A stretch of DNA of 64,000 bases. Origin: Solidesulfovibrio fructosivorans JJ]. Lineage in GTDB: Bacteria > Desulfobacterota > Desulfovibrionia > Desulfovibrionales > Desulfovibrionaceae. Shown one piece after another: positions 25,096 through 34,079 of the stretch; the stretch's first letter is position 1, and each line of letters opens with the position of its first letter. Both the position numbers and the translations under genes were made by a program. The notes beneath the pieces were generated by a model. That model searched no databases and was not told where the DNA came from. It saw nothing but the letters and a program-made list of their open reading frames with translations. The DNA lies in the NCBI RefSeq assembly GCF_000179555.1, contig NZ_AECZ01000012.1:1-64000 (forward strand). Direction: 5' to 3'.

Positions 25096-26159
25096 AGGAG
25101 GCAACGCCGTCACGAATCCCGTCTCCCATACCCGGCGAAACGAGTCGCCCACCCCCAAGGCCAAACCGGCTTATGCCGGAACCTTGAAGGCGAAAGGACT
25201 TGCCCGATCGCCACGCAAAAGCGCCAGCGGTACGGCCGACAGGCCGAGAAAGACCGCCGCAGATGTTGGGAGTCAGAGGACCTGGAAGCGGGAAACTTTC
25301 AAGACGGAACATTGGAGGGCACTGCCGATGGGCTTACGCGACCCATACACGGCGAAGCGAGTCGCCCCGAAGTGACGGCCGTAAGCAGGCCGGAGTGGTG
25401 GCTGAACTTATCCGGTCACCGGGGAGGAGCCAGACGGCCAGAGACGGCCGGGGCCTCTCCGAAGGAACAAGGATCCGGAACCAGGCAACAGCCGAACGCA
25501 AGATAAACTGGAGGGCAATGCCGACGGGCCTTAAAAACCCATATTCGGCGAAGCGAGTCGCCCCGAAGTGACGGCCGTAAAGGCCGGAAGGGCGGTCGGA
25601 CTTATCCGGTCGCCGGGAGGAGCCAGAGGCCACGCGGGCCGGCCCCTCTCCACGGAAACAAAGGATCCGGTATCAGGTAATCTCGGAGCGTAAGACAAGC
25701 CGGAGGGCAATGCCGATGGGCTGATACGCCCCATAATCGGCGAAGCGAGTCGCCCGGAATAGATGGCCAGGTAACGGCCATCCCGGCAAAAGGACATCCC
25801 GGAAGGCGTGGTGCGGAAATTGACCGGAAAACATTGGAAAAGGTCAGGCACACGCGAGTAGGGATCGGCTCCCGGTAATGACGAGAAGCCAATGCGCGCC
25901 CGGCGCGCGGAAACGATAAGACGCGATGTTCCCTACCCGGCGAGAAGACTCGCCGCGCGCATGCGGAACCGGAGGTTCTCTCCGGAACCCGCCCGGTGCA
26001 GGAACCGCCCTGCCGCCGGCGCACGGGAAGCGGCCCGGCCGCAACAGCCGGATGATGCCGCGACCCGCCACGAAAGGGTAACGGAAACAGGTTACGTCGG
26101 AACGAAACAGTATCGAACCGACCCCGCCCGGCCCGGCTGCGGACCGGACGGGGTCTTTT
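25096..26159 (+). ncRNA. Array of five ~200-nt structured repeat units upstream of htpX
   Basis: No convincing coding potential. Five units share the core CCCATA-N2-CGGCGA-N6-TCGCC; its hairpin GGCGA/TCGCC begins at 25134, 25351, 25547, 25739 and 25939 (spacing 217, 196, 192, 200). Unit 5 has GGCGAG/CTCGCC, a compensated extension. Three central units add GGAGGGCAATGCCGA before the core and a GGCC/GGCC hairpin after it, enlarged to GATGGCC/GGCCATC in unit 4. Units 2 and 3 also share ACTTATCCGGTC and AAGGATCCGG. It ends in an intrinsic terminator 30 bp before htpX. Plus-strand transcription is inferred from that terminator. I do not recognise it as a known RNA class. Confidence 0.6.
26120..26159 (+). 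terminator. Intrinsic terminator between the array and htpX
   Basis: Arms GACCCCGCCCGG and CCGGACGGGGTC (one C-A mismatch) followed by TTTT, 30 bp before the htpX ATG. It could end the array transcript or act as an attenuator of htpX. Confidence 0.8.
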
Positions 26160-26189
26160 CCTATAGACGTCATGGAGGTTTTCCCCATC

Positions 26190-27044
26190 ATGAGCAGCCA
26201 GATAAAGACCGCCCTGCTCCTCGGACTTCTTACCGCGCTCATCCTCGTCGTGGGCCAGGCCATGGGCGGCCGGCAGGGCCTTGTCATCGCCTTTTTTTTC
26301 GCCGTGATCATGAACCTCGGCAGCTACTGGTTCTCGGACAAGATCGTGCTGTCCATGTACGGCGCGCGCGAACTGTCCCCGTCCGACGCCCCGGGCGTTC
26401 ACGCCATGGTCGAGGAGCTGGCCCGAAACGCCGGCATCCCCAAGCCCCGCCTCATGATCGTGGCCCAGGAATCCCCCAACGCCTTCGCCACGGGCCGCAA
26501 CCCGGAGCATGGCGTGGTCTGCGTGACGGCGGGCATCCTGCGGCTGCTTTCCCCGGAAGAGCTGCGCGGCGTGCTGTCCCATGAGCTGTCCCACATCAAG
26601 AACCGCGACATCCTCGTCCAGTCCATCGCCGCGGTCCTGGGCGGCGCGGTGATGATGATGGCCAACATGCTCCAGTGGGGAGCGATTTTTGGCATGGGCC
26701 GCAGCAGCGACGACGAAGGCGGTGGTGGCGGCGTCCTCGGCGCGCTGGCCATGGCCCTGCTCGCGCCCCTCGCGGCCACGCTCATCCAGATGGCCATTTC
26801 CCGGTCCCGGGAATACCTGGCCGACGCCACCGGGGCGAAGATTTCCGGCACGCCGCTGGCCTTGGCCGGAGCCCTGGGCAAGCTCGAGAACTACTCCCGG
26901 CAAATCCCCATGCAGGCGAACCCGGCCACGGAAAACATGTTCATCGTCAATCCGTTCGCCGGCGTCTCCATGGCCTCGCTTTTCTCCACCCACCCGCCCA
27001 CCGAGGAACGCATCCGCCGCCTGCGCGACATGGCCGGACGTTAA
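26190..27044 (+). CDS. htpX: Membrane zinc metalloprotease HtpX
   Basis: 284 residues. Membrane endopeptidase that cuts misfolded inner-membrane proteins. Seen: two N-terminal helices (~8-45), zinc motif [12 protein letters not shown] (HExxH, ~128-139), two further helices with a Gly/Asp-rich loop, third ligand region [15 protein letters not shown], and [19 protein letters not shown] 11 bases before ATG 26190 favours this start over ATG 26172. Downstream of the tandem RNA-like array and its terminator. Confidence 0.93.
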   Translation: MSSQIKTALLLGLLTALILVVGQAMGGRQGLVIAFFFAVIMNLGSYWFSDKIVLSMYGARELSPSDAPGVHAMVEELARNAGIPKPRLMIVAQESPNAFATGRNPEHGVVCVTAGILRLLSPEELRGVLSHELSHIKNRDILVQSIAAVLGGAVMMMANMLQWGAIFGMGRSSDDEGGGGGVLGALAMALLAPLAATLIQMAISRSREYLADATGAKISGTPLALAGALGKLENYSRQIPMQANPATENMFIVNPFAGVSMASLFSTHPPTEERIRRLRDMAGR

Positions 27045-27068
27045 GAGAAGAGAAGGATAGAAGACAGT

Positions 27069-27110
27069 GCGAGAGGGGAAACCCTTTTGCAAAGGGTTCT
27101 CCCCTCTCGC
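27069..27110 (+). repeat. Type A intergenic hairpin, copy 3
   Basis: GCGAGAGGGG ... CCCCTCTCGC with the CTCTCCCCTTCCTAAA flank, 24 bp after the htpX stop between convergent genes. Confidence 0.75.
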
Positions 27111-27198
27111 GCTCTCCCCTTCCTAAACTCTTTAGCGGTTACGGCTGCCGTACGGGTTAACAGTCCCGTCCCTTTGGAAGTCTTTGGAAAGGGGGTTT

Positions 27199-27231
27199 GG
27201 GGGGAAACTTTTCTACAGAAAAGTTCCCCCC
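27199..27231 (-). repeat. Type B intergenic hairpin, copy 2
   Basis: GGGGGGAAACTTTTC / GAAAAGTTCCCCCC around a TACA loop, immediately after the stop of the NYN gene. Minus-strand flank CCCCCTTTCCAAAGACTT matches the other B copies although the stem bases differ. Confidence 0.75.
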
Positions 27232-27237
27232 AACTTC

Positions 27238-27819
27238 TTACCGCGCGACTTCGCTCGCGAAATCGTCGATCCAGTAGATGCGGTCGGCCCGGCACTGCAG
27301 GTCGGTGGAAACGCCGTTCTTGAAGACGAGCAGCTCGAAGCGCTTGTTTTTTTCCGTGATGTACTCGATGGCGTCCAGCAGGTCGCTGTCGCCCGAGGAC
27401 AGGATCAGGGTGTCGTAGTTGTCGACGTGGGTCAGGGCCAGGGTGGCCAGGCCCACATCCACTCCTTTTTGCTGCTCGCGGCTCAGGCGATGCTTGGGGT
27501 CGTTGGGGCAGGCCACGGGCACTTTGCGGCGACAGTGTTCGCAGTAGAGATCCGTGATTTCGCTCGAGCGCAGTTCGTAGAGCTTGGTGATGATTTTCGG
27601 CCCGATGGGCGGGGCGCTGCGCATCCAGTTATAGAAGGAAACCTGGGCGTCGGGCGTGGGATTGGGAACGGAATTGAGATAATAGGCTCTCCAAAGCGGT
27701 TCTTCAATCTCAAGCTTGTTTCTCAATTTGACATAGTCGATACTATAATCACGATTGTAAATGGATTGTCCGCGATACATGTATCCGGCGTCGATCAGCC
27801 AGAGCTTGCGATTGATCAT
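27238..27819 (-). CDS. NYN/LabA-like PIN-fold protein with Cys cluster
   Basis: 193 residues. LWLIDAGYMYRG near the N terminus and LILSSGDSDLLDAIEYI in the second half are the acidic motifs of NYN (PIN-like) nucleases; VDVGLATLALTHVDNYD precedes the latter. An insert with YCEHCRRKVPVACPND offers three Cys (CxxC plus one) for a metal. Role unknown, RNA processing likely for the fold. AAGGAG seven bases before ATG 27819 favours this start over 27825. Confidence 0.8.
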   Translation of the reverse strand: MINRKLWLIDAGYMYRGQSIYNRDYSIDYVKLRNKLEIEEPLWRAYYLNSVPNPTPDAQVSFYNWMRSAPPIGPKIITKLYELRSSEITDLYCEHCRRKVPVACPNDPKHRLSREQQKGVDVGLATLALTHVDNYDTLILSSGDSDLLDAIEYITEKNKRFELLVFKNGVSTDLQCRADRIYWIDDFASEVAR

Positions 27820-28047
27820 AGGCATACTCCTTGTTTTTCTTTATTCGCGGCCGCGCGGCCGGATTGTTGCTGACAGTATTGCGCAACAGAGTCGTATCCT
27901 CCTACCTGAAATGGAAAAAAGCGGGAAGAGATGGCGGGAAAAAATAAAACCCAATTATTTCAAGTTGATTTAGGGAATAAAAAAGTATTCCTATCCTTGG
28001 AGTAAGGAATAGGCGCGGGGAAAGGGCGGCGATAGGGCGGGCACAGG

Positions 28048-28671
28048 CTAGTGTTTGTGGATATGCACCCACACCCCGTAGGAATCGCGGTGGACCTCGG
28101 CGTCGGCGATGCCGGCCTGTTTCAGGACGCGCGGCAGGTAGCCGTCGGCCTTCCAGTCGTTTCGCGAGTCTTTCTCGCCCTCGCCGGACCATTTGGGACG
28201 CATGGCCCGGACTTCCTCGATGGGCTGGTAGCGGCTGAAGCCGCAGCCGATAAGCGCCGAGCCGCCCGGGGCCAGCACGCGGTTGAGTTCGGCAAAGGCC
28301 GCCACATGGTCCTCCCAGAAGGGGATCGAGCCCCGGCTGACCAGCAGGTCGACGGTGCCGTCCTCCATGGGAATGGCGGTCACGTCGGCCTCGAGAAAGC
28401 GGAAGCGTTCGGCCGGGAGGGCGTGGCGGGTCACGTTTTCCCGGGCCAACTCCAGCACCTCGGGCTTGGCGTCGAGACAGACCATGGACAGGTCCGTGAT
28501 CTTGGCCAACTCGATGCAGACGGCGGCGCTGCCCGTGCCCACGTCCAGGCACATGCCCTTGGTGACGCCGAAGTCGTCCACGATCTGGCGGGCGAGCAGC
28601 GGATACATGGCGGCAAAGCGGTGGTTGGCGTCGTAAATGTAGAAACCCGGGTCAAAAGTCGTTTCGGACAT
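28048..28671 (-). CDS. Class I SAM-dependent methyltransferase
   Basis: 207 residues. MCLDVGTGSAAVCIELAK is motif I (SAM binding), VCLDAKPEVLELAREN motif II, RFLEADVTAIPMEDGTVDLLVSRGSIPFW the following strands, and EVRAMRPKWSG lies in the C-terminal half. Small-molecule methyltransferase type; substrate unknown. ATG 28671 follows CAAGGAGC and overlaps the end of the ABC ATPase gene by 20 bp, so it belongs to the same operon; a corrinoid or metal link is possible but inferred. Confidence 0.85.
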   Translation of the reverse strand: MSETTFDPGFYIYDANHRFAAMYPLLARQIVDDFGVTKGMCLDVGTGSAAVCIELAKITDLSMVCLDAKPEVLELARENVTRHALPAERFRFLEADVTAIPMEDGTVDLLVSRGSIPFWEDHVAAFAELNRVLAPGGSALIGCGFSRYQPIEEVRAMRPKWSGEGEKDSRNDWKADGYLPRVLKQAGIADAEVHRDSYGVWVHIHKH

Positions 28672-29533
28672 GACGGCTCCTTGTTGGGGCGGCGTTCGGA
28701 ACCTGGCCGGCGGCGGAAAGGGGAATGGCGCGTTTTTTCCCCGGATGCCGCAGGACCCGGCGCATGCGCGTCGGCACGCACACCCGCATATGTTCATTTA
28801 AAGGATGCACCTCGATGGCGGCGTCGTAAAGTCGGCCGAGGTTGCGGCTGGTGACGGCCTCAGCCGGGGCGGCGTCGGCCAGAACGTGGCCCGAGCGCAT
28901 CATCACCACCCGGTCGGCCACCCAGAGGGCGTGGTCCGGAAAGTGGGTGGTCATGAGGCAGGTGCGGCCCTCGTCGCAAAGTTCGCGCACGATTTCCAAA
29001 AATCGGGCTTGATTGCCGAAATCCAGGCCGTTGACCGGTTCGTCCATGACGAGCACCGGCGTTTCCTGGGCCAGGGCCCGGGCCAGCATGACGAGCTGGC
29101 GCTGGCCGCCGCTTAAGCGCGTCAGCGGTGTATCGGCGAACCGGTCGACGCCGAAGCGGGCCATGGCCGCCCGGGCGATGTCCCGGTCGTCCTTTCCCGG
29201 CCGGCCGAAGGCCCGGGCCCGGGCGGCCCGGCCCATGAGTACCGTCTCGAAGGCGGAGTAGGCAAAGGCCGGCTGCGAAAGCTGGGGAACATAGGCGGCC
29301 AGTTTGGCCAGTTCCCGGGGCGAACTGGCCGCCACGTCCCGGCCCTCGATGCGGGCGTCGCCGGAACCGGGAGAAAGCAGGCCGAGAATGAGGCGCAACA
29401 GCGTGGTCTTGCCGCAGCCGTTGGGACCGAGCAGGCAGGCGAGTCCCCCCGGGGCCACGGTGAAGGACACGTCGCACAGCACCGCGCGGCCGTTGTAGGA
29501 AAAGGCCAGGTTGCTGACGGCGACGGCGTCCAT
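28652..29533 (-). CDS. ABC transporter ATPase, iron-siderophore/cobalamin type
   Basis: 293 residues. Walker A GPNGCGKTT (~36-44), Q-loop YVPQLSQPAF, ABC signature LSGGQRQLVMLARAL, Walker B VLVMDEP and switch His in TTHFPDHALW. FepC/BtuD-like length plus a basic ~40-residue C-terminal tail that overlaps the start of the methyltransferase gene. Couples ATP hydrolysis to the adjacent permease. ATG 29533 lies 2 bp after the permease stop. Confidence 0.92.
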   Translation of the reverse strand: MDAVAVSNLAFSYNGRAVLCDVSFTVAPGGLACLLGPNGCGKTTLLRLILGLLSPGSGDARIEGRDVAASSPRELAKLAAYVPQLSQPAFAYSAFETVLMGRAARARAFGRPGKDDRDIARAAMARFGVDRFADTPLTRLSGGQRQLVMLARALAQETPVLVMDEPVNGLDFGNQARFLEIVRELCDEGRTCLMTTHFPDHALWVADRVVMMRSGHVLADAAPAEAVTSRNLGRLYDAAIEVHPLNEHMRVCVPTRMRRVLRHPGKKRAIPLSAAGQVPNAAPTRSRHVRNDF

Positions 29534-29535
29534 GG

Positions 29536-30582
29536 CTAGCTCCAGCCCCGCCGGGCGGTTTTGAGCACCAGCGGGAAAAAGGGAATGCCGATCAGGGCCG
29601 TCAGGATGCCGAGCGGTATCTCCACGCCGAAGGCCAGGCGCGAGATGTCGTCCACGGCCAGCAGGTACACGGCCCCGAGCAGGGCGGCGGCGGGCAGAAG
29701 CCGGCCGTGCCCCGGCCCCACCAGCATGCGCCCGGCATGGGGAATGATGAGTCCCACCCAGCCGATAAGCCCGGCGATGGAGACGGTCAGGGCGCAGAGT
29801 ATCGTGGAGAGCGCGATGAGGGCCAGCCGCACCGGGCCGGTGGACAGCCCCAGGCTTCGCGCCTCCTCGTCGCCGAGGCTCAAAAGGTCCAGACGGCCGG
29901 CGAAGCGAAAAAGGATCACCAGCCCCAGGCAAAAGGCCGGCGCGGCCAGGCGCATGGTGGTGCCGTCGGCCCGGGACAGCCCGCCCATCAGCCAATAGGT
30001 GATGGCCGGCAATTCGTCGTTGGGGTCGGCCGTGTACTTGGCCGCCGCGAGCAGGGCGGTAAACAGGGCCGAGCTGATCACCCCGCCGAGGATGAGCAGC
30101 AGCAGCTTGTCGCCCTTGCCGCTGCCGGCGAGCCCCAGGGCCATGCCCACGGCCGTGATGCCGCCGACAAAGGCGAAGACCTGGACCATGGTCCAGCTTA
30201 CCCCCGCCAGCATGCCGACCGCCGCGCCAAAGGCCGATCCGGCCAGCACGCCGAGCAGCCCTGGCGAGACGAGGGGATTGACGAACATGGCCTGATAGGC
30301 CGTGCCCGAGGCGGCGAGCACCGCGCCGACCAGCATCGCGGCCAAAAGCCGGGGAAAGCGGATATCGCACAGCACCGTGGCCACAAGCCGCTGCTGCCCG
30401 GCGGCGATATCCTGGCCGGAGAGGGCGCTTTGGAAAAAACGCCACTGGTCGCCGAGACTTATGGGGTACTGGCCCACGGTCAGGGACCAGACCGCGGTCA
30501 GGACGAGCACGGCCGCCAGGACCGGCACGGCGTACCGGGACCTGGCGGCGGCGTTCGGCGGGGATGCGGTGGAACGGCTCAC
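29536..30582 (-). CDS. FecCD-family ABC permease
   Basis: 348 residues, about ten helices. Seen: RFPRLLAAMLVGAVLAASG and FVNPLVSPGLLGVLAGSAFGA, the FecCD/BtuC signatures, and IAGLIGWVGLIIPHAGRMLVGP, the cytoplasmic coupling segment. GTG start at 30582 overlaps the TGA of the binding-protein gene, indicating translational coupling. The frame is open further upstream but that part lies within the binding-protein gene. Confidence 0.9.
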   Translation of the reverse strand: MSRSTASPPNAAARSRYAVPVLAAVLVLTAVWSLTVGQYPISLGDQWRFFQSALSGQDIAAGQQRLVATVLCDIRFPRLLAAMLVGAVLAASGTAYQAMFVNPLVSPGLLGVLAGSAFGAAVGMLAGVSWTMVQVFAFVGGITAVGMALGLAGSGKGDKLLLLILGGVISSALFTALLAAAKYTADPNDELPAITYWLMGGLSRADGTTMRLAAPAFCLGLVILFRFAGRLDLLSLGDEEARSLGLSTGPVRLALIALSTILCALTVSIAGLIGWVGLIIPHAGRMLVGPGHGRLLPAAALLGAVYLLAVDDISRLAFGVEIPLGILTALIGIPFFPLVLKTARRGWS

Positions 30583-31646
30583 TTGCGGTGCGGATTCTTG
30601 CCGGCCAAAAGCGTCTTGGCTTCGTCGGCGCTGATGTCCTTTTGCAGGTACAGCTTCAAAAACGCCTGGGTTTCCTTGACCATGTCGTACGGGAAGACCT
30701 TCGGGTACAGGGCGTGGGCCGCCCATTTGGCTCCGAGCAGGCGCATGAAGGAGGGCGGACGGTCGAACCAGTTGAACGGCGCGTCCGGGATGAGGAACAC
30801 CCTGCCCGCCTTGACGGCCGGAATGTCCTTCCACAGGGGCGAGGAGAGGATCATGTCGCGGCACTTGGCGTCCTGGACCAGGATGGCCTGGGGCGCGTAG
30901 CCCATGACGGTCTCCATGCTCACCTTGTCCATGCCGAAGCGGTTGGACTGGGGCTTTTTGTGGACGTTCACCCCGCCGGCCATCTTGATGACCATGGTGT
31001 GAAAGGAGTCCGCGCCGTCGGTGTAGAGGCCGTCACCGCCCTCGGCGTAGTAGACGGTCAGGCGCTTGTCCTGGGGAATCTTGGCCAGCCCGGCGCGCAG
31101 TTCGGCCAGGGTCTTGTCCGCGGCCGCGGCCAGGGCTTCGCCGCGTTCCTTTTTCCCGAGCGCTTCGCCCAGAAACCGGAAGTCGGCCGGATAGTTGTCC
31201 GGCGATTCGCTGTCGATGTGGACGACGGGTATGCCTATCTCAATGAAGAACTTGTCGAACTCGCGGTTGGAACTGGCCATGGTGCCGCTGACCACGAGGT
31301 CGGGCTTGGCCGCGAGCAGCGCTTCCTTGTTGGGCACCATGCCTTTGCCGAAGAAACCGCCCAGAACCGGCAGATTGGCCGCGCAGGCCGGCATGAAGGC
31401 CTTTGCCGGCGGGAAGGGCTTGAAGTTCCATCCCGCCAGCACGCAGGGGTCGATGGCGTACACGAGCAGGCTGTCCGGCGGGGACAGGGCGTAGACCTTT
31501 TTGGGGGCGTCCGGGATGGTCACCGTCTTTTTGGTCATGTCGGTGACCGTCCTGGCCATGGCCGGAGCGGTCGCGGCCAGGGTCAGCAGACAGACGAGCA
31601 GGGCGGCCGCAAGGGGAAGCGTGCGGCGCAAAGCGGTACGAAGCAT
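30579..31646 (-). CDS. Periplasmic binding protein of the siderophore/cobalamin ABC importer
   Basis: 355 residues with signal peptide (MLRTALRRTLPLAAALLV, cleavage near APAMA ~31). PF01497-type fold: KKVYALSPPDSLLVYAIDP, AKPDLVVSGTMASSN, MVIKMAGGVNVHKKPQSN, PQAILVQD, and DIPAVKAGRVFLIPDAPFNWFDRPPS. Absence of a lipobox Cys suggests a soluble periplasmic protein. Substrate unresolved (iron chelate, corrinoid or other metal). AAAGGA precedes ATG 31646. First gene of a four-gene operon ending with a methyltransferase. Confidence 0.9.
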   Translation of the reverse strand: MLRTALRRTLPLAAALLVCLLTLAATAPAMARTVTDMTKKTVTIPDAPKKVYALSPPDSLLVYAIDPCVLAGWNFKPFPPAKAFMPACAANLPVLGGFFGKGMVPNKEALLAAKPDLVVSGTMASSNREFDKFFIEIGIPVVHIDSESPDNYPADFRFLGEALGKKERGEALAAAADKTLAELRAGLAKIPQDKRLTVYYAEGGDGLYTDGADSFHTMVIKMAGGVNVHKKPQSNRFGMDKVSMETVMGYAPQAILVQDAKCRDMILSSPLWKDIPAVKAGRVFLIPDAPFNWFDRPPSFMRLLGAKWAAHALYPKVFPYDMVKETQAFLKLYLQKDISADEAKTLLAGKNPHRK

Positions 31647-32315
31647 GGGCGGCTTTCCTTTGGCGCGGGGCGCGGTTGGCGGCGGCGGCGCGGCGTTTAC
31701 GCGACGCGGCCGATTATCGATGCCGCCAGTATAGGGCGCGCTTCGGGTATCGAGCAATGTGACACTTATGATTTTTTAATAGGTATTTTAGGGCGTTGTC
31801 GGTCTCGCAGCGGAATTGTACTGTCACGGGAAATCTAAAATGAGAGGCAAGCCCATTTTGTTTTCTTGTAGGACAAAGATGGTTCCGTATGCTGGATGGG
31901 AAAATGGTATTGTGTCCGGAGGCATCGATTTTTCGGGTGGGAAATGCCGCGATAGTGCAACATATTGATTTGTACTGTATGGATCGTACAGCGCGAATGA
32001 TTTGAATATGGACTTTGAAATGGTGTTGGATTCGCCAGTAATTCATGGTGAAGTTGTCAAGAATCACGCTTTTTTATATTTTCCGTGATCAGTATTGGGG
32101 GTATTTCAAGCAAAAATCATCTACTGTCATTGCGTTGCAAGTACGCGTGTCCGTCCCTCCTTTTTGGCTTTTTTGTAACATACCGTATTTATTGCATTCT
32201 CATTGTTTGCTGTCATATTTGTAATATTTTACAAAGTGTTACGACCCCTTCGCCAGGGGTCGGTCAGCGGCAACGGTTGTTTCTGCAACGGCGAACATTC
32301 GCATGCGAGGGAGGG
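31647..32315. promoter_or_regulatory. Long AT-rich divergent regulatory region between importer and porin
   Basis: 669 bp without a gene, markedly AT-rich. It contains a perfect palindrome TTTGTAA-TATT-TTACAAA at 32218-32235, ~80 bp before the porin ATG. I could not find a convincing Fur box or settle the porin promoter. Confidence 0.55.
32218..32235. promoter_or_regulatory. Palindrome TTTGTAA-N4-TTACAAA, candidate operator of the porin
   Basis: 7-bp perfect arms. The layout resembles CRP/FNR- or Rex-type sites but matches neither consensus well. Position upstream of the porin suggests control of that gene. Confidence 0.4.
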
Positions 32316-33794
32316 ATGATGAAACTATTGCGCAGCCTGGCGATGGCTGTTTCTTGCGTCATGGTCCTGTGCGCCGTGGCCCAGGCGGCCACGGAAGTGA
32401 GGATGGTGGGCGACGCCCTTGTCTATGGCGTCTTTTATTCGAACCGCAATTTCACGGGCTGGAACGCGCCGGCCTGGACCTCGTCCAGGCCGACCTGGAA
32501 GGGTCCTTCCAAGACCGAGGAAAGCTTCCAGATCTGGGAGCGCTTCCGCGTGCGGACCGACTTCGTCGCCAACGAGGCCGTGAAGTTCCGGCTCGCGCTC
32601 AAGGTGGAGGACACCTGGGGCCACGGCACCCTGACCGCCGCCAATCCGACCACGTCCGTGGTGCCCTACCAGGCCTTCCTGCAGTTCAAGCTCCCGGGGT
32701 GCGCGGTTTCGGCCACGGCCGGCCTGCAGCGCGTCGAAATGCCCCAGAGCCAGCTTTTCTACTCCTCGCCGGTCTTCGGCGACAACATGGCCGCCCTGGT
32801 GGTGAAGGCGCCGCTTATCGACAAGACCCTTTCGGCCGTGGCCGGCTTCGGGCGTCTGATCGACACGGACCGCACCTTTGACACGACCACCACCCAGGTG
32901 GCCGACGAGCTCGACGCCTACTTCCTGGCCCTGCCCGTCACCCTGGAAGGCTTCAAGGCCACGCCCTGGGGCGCGGTGGCCGTGGCCGGACGCAATACCG
33001 ACTACTTCACCAACAAGAGCTCCCAGTACAAGACGTCCTTTTACGCCGACAACCTGACCTCGGCCGGGACGTACCTGAGCCCCACGCTGTGGAAGAACGA
33101 CCAGAACGCGTTCTGGTGGGCCGGCGGCGCCTTCGAGGTGTCCGCCCTCGATCCCGTTCGCTTCTATGCCGACGTGATCTATGGGGCCGGCTCCCAGAAC
33201 GACCGCAAGAAGAACCGCCGCGAAGGCTGGTTCCTCGACGCCGGTCTGGAATACACGGGCTGGGACCTGCTCACGCCCAAGGCCTTCGGCTGGTGGTCCA
33301 CCGGCGAGGACGGCTCGACCATGAACGGTTCCGAGCGCATGCCCATCATCCGCTCCAACTGGGGCCCGGGCAACACCTTCCTGTTTGACGACAACCAGGA
33401 ACTGGTCAAGGACGCCAACATGGCCATGAGCCCGGTCGGCTCCTGGGGCCTCGGCGCCAGCCTCGACAACATGAGCTTCATCGAAAAGATGACCCACCGC
33501 CTGACCTTCACCTTCGTCGGCGGCACCAACTCGGCCCGGGCCATCCGCTTCCTCAACACCTTCATGGGCAGCAACCCCTACTTCGTGATGGGGCGCGACC
33601 TGGCCGTCGGCGAGTATGTGCTCGGCGTCAACTTCGACAACAAGTACATGATCTACCAGAACCTGGCCGCCGTTGTGGAAACGGGCTGGGCCCACGGTGA
33701 ATTCAAGCAGAGCATCTGGGGCCACCGGATGGTCAGCCAGGCCCGGGACGGGGATACCTGGAAGATCTCTTTCGGCTTGTCCTACAAGTTCTAA
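32316..33794 (+). CDS. Outer-membrane porin, DESULF_POR1 type
   Basis: 492 residues with signal peptide (KLLRSLAMAVSCVMVLCAV, cleavage near AQAA). Mature N terminus TEVRMVGDALVYGVFYSN is typical of the homotrimeric major porins of Desulfovibrio; alternating aromatic beta-strands throughout and a terminal Phe (FGLSYKF), the signal for outer-membrane insertion. General diffusion of small anions is likely. GAGGGAGG precedes the double ATG at 32316/32319, and the exact start is uncertain by one codon. The frame is open far upstream but AT-rich and non-coding there. Confidence 0.9.
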   Translation: MMKLLRSLAMAVSCVMVLCAVAQAATEVRMVGDALVYGVFYSNRNFTGWNAPAWTSSRPTWKGPSKTEESFQIWERFRVRTDFVANEAVKFRLALKVEDTWGHGTLTAANPTTSVVPYQAFLQFKLPGCAVSATAGLQRVEMPQSQLFYSSPVFGDNMAALVVKAPLIDKTLSAVAGFGRLIDTDRTFDTTTTQVADELDAYFLALPVTLEGFKATPWGAVAVAGRNTDYFTNKSSQYKTSFYADNLTSAGTYLSPTLWKNDQNAFWWAGGAFEVSALDPVRFYADVIYGAGSQNDRKKNRREGWFLDAGLEYTGWDLLTPKAFGWWSTGEDGSTMNGSERMPIIRSNWGPGNTFLFDDNQELVKDANMAMSPVGSWGLGASLDNMSFIEKMTHRLTFTFVGGTNSARAIRFLNTFMGSNPYFVMGRDLAVGEYVLGVNFDNKYMIYQNLAAVVETGWAHGEFKQSIWGHRMVSQARDGDTWKISFGLSYKF

Positions 33795-33865
33795 GGCGTA
33801 GCCGGCCGTCCGGATCCGGGGATGCTTCCGGTCCGCGCCGGCTGTGAACCGATGCGTTGCCGCGC

Positions 33866-33896
33866 AGGCCGGGGCTTTCGGGTCCCGGCCTTTTTA
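33866..33896 (+). terminator. Terminator of the porin gene
   Basis: AGGCCGGG / CCCGGCCT stem followed by TTTTT, 72 bp after the stop. Confidence 0.8.
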
Positions 33897-33984
33897 CGTT
33901 TGCGTGTCGGGAGTCGAATATCGCGGGGGAGGGAAGAAGGAATGCGGCATGCCGCGCGTTCGCAATAAGCGATGGCAGCCATGC

Positions 33985-34014
33985 AAAAAAGGGCCGAAAC
34001 AGACGTTCCGGCCC
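33985..34014 (-). terminator. Terminator of the RRM-protein gene
   Basis: Minus strand: GGGCCGGAAC / GTTTCGGCCC then TTTTTT, 66 bp after the stop. Confidence 0.8.
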
Positions 34015-34079
34015 CTCGTTGCGTCTTCAGACCATCCGCGGCTGACGTACCCGGATCGACGCGGACGGAAAGCGGGATT

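Noticed and set aside
25096-25954. Tandem array as a CRISPR
   Set aside because: Period is ~200 bp, units are internally structured and diverged, there are no short identical repeats with unique spacers, and no cas gene is nearby.
25602-27092. 496-codon minus-strand frame and shorter plus-strand frames across the array
   Set aside because: They cross repeated units without conserving a protein sequence, and the minus-strand frame runs antisense through htpX.
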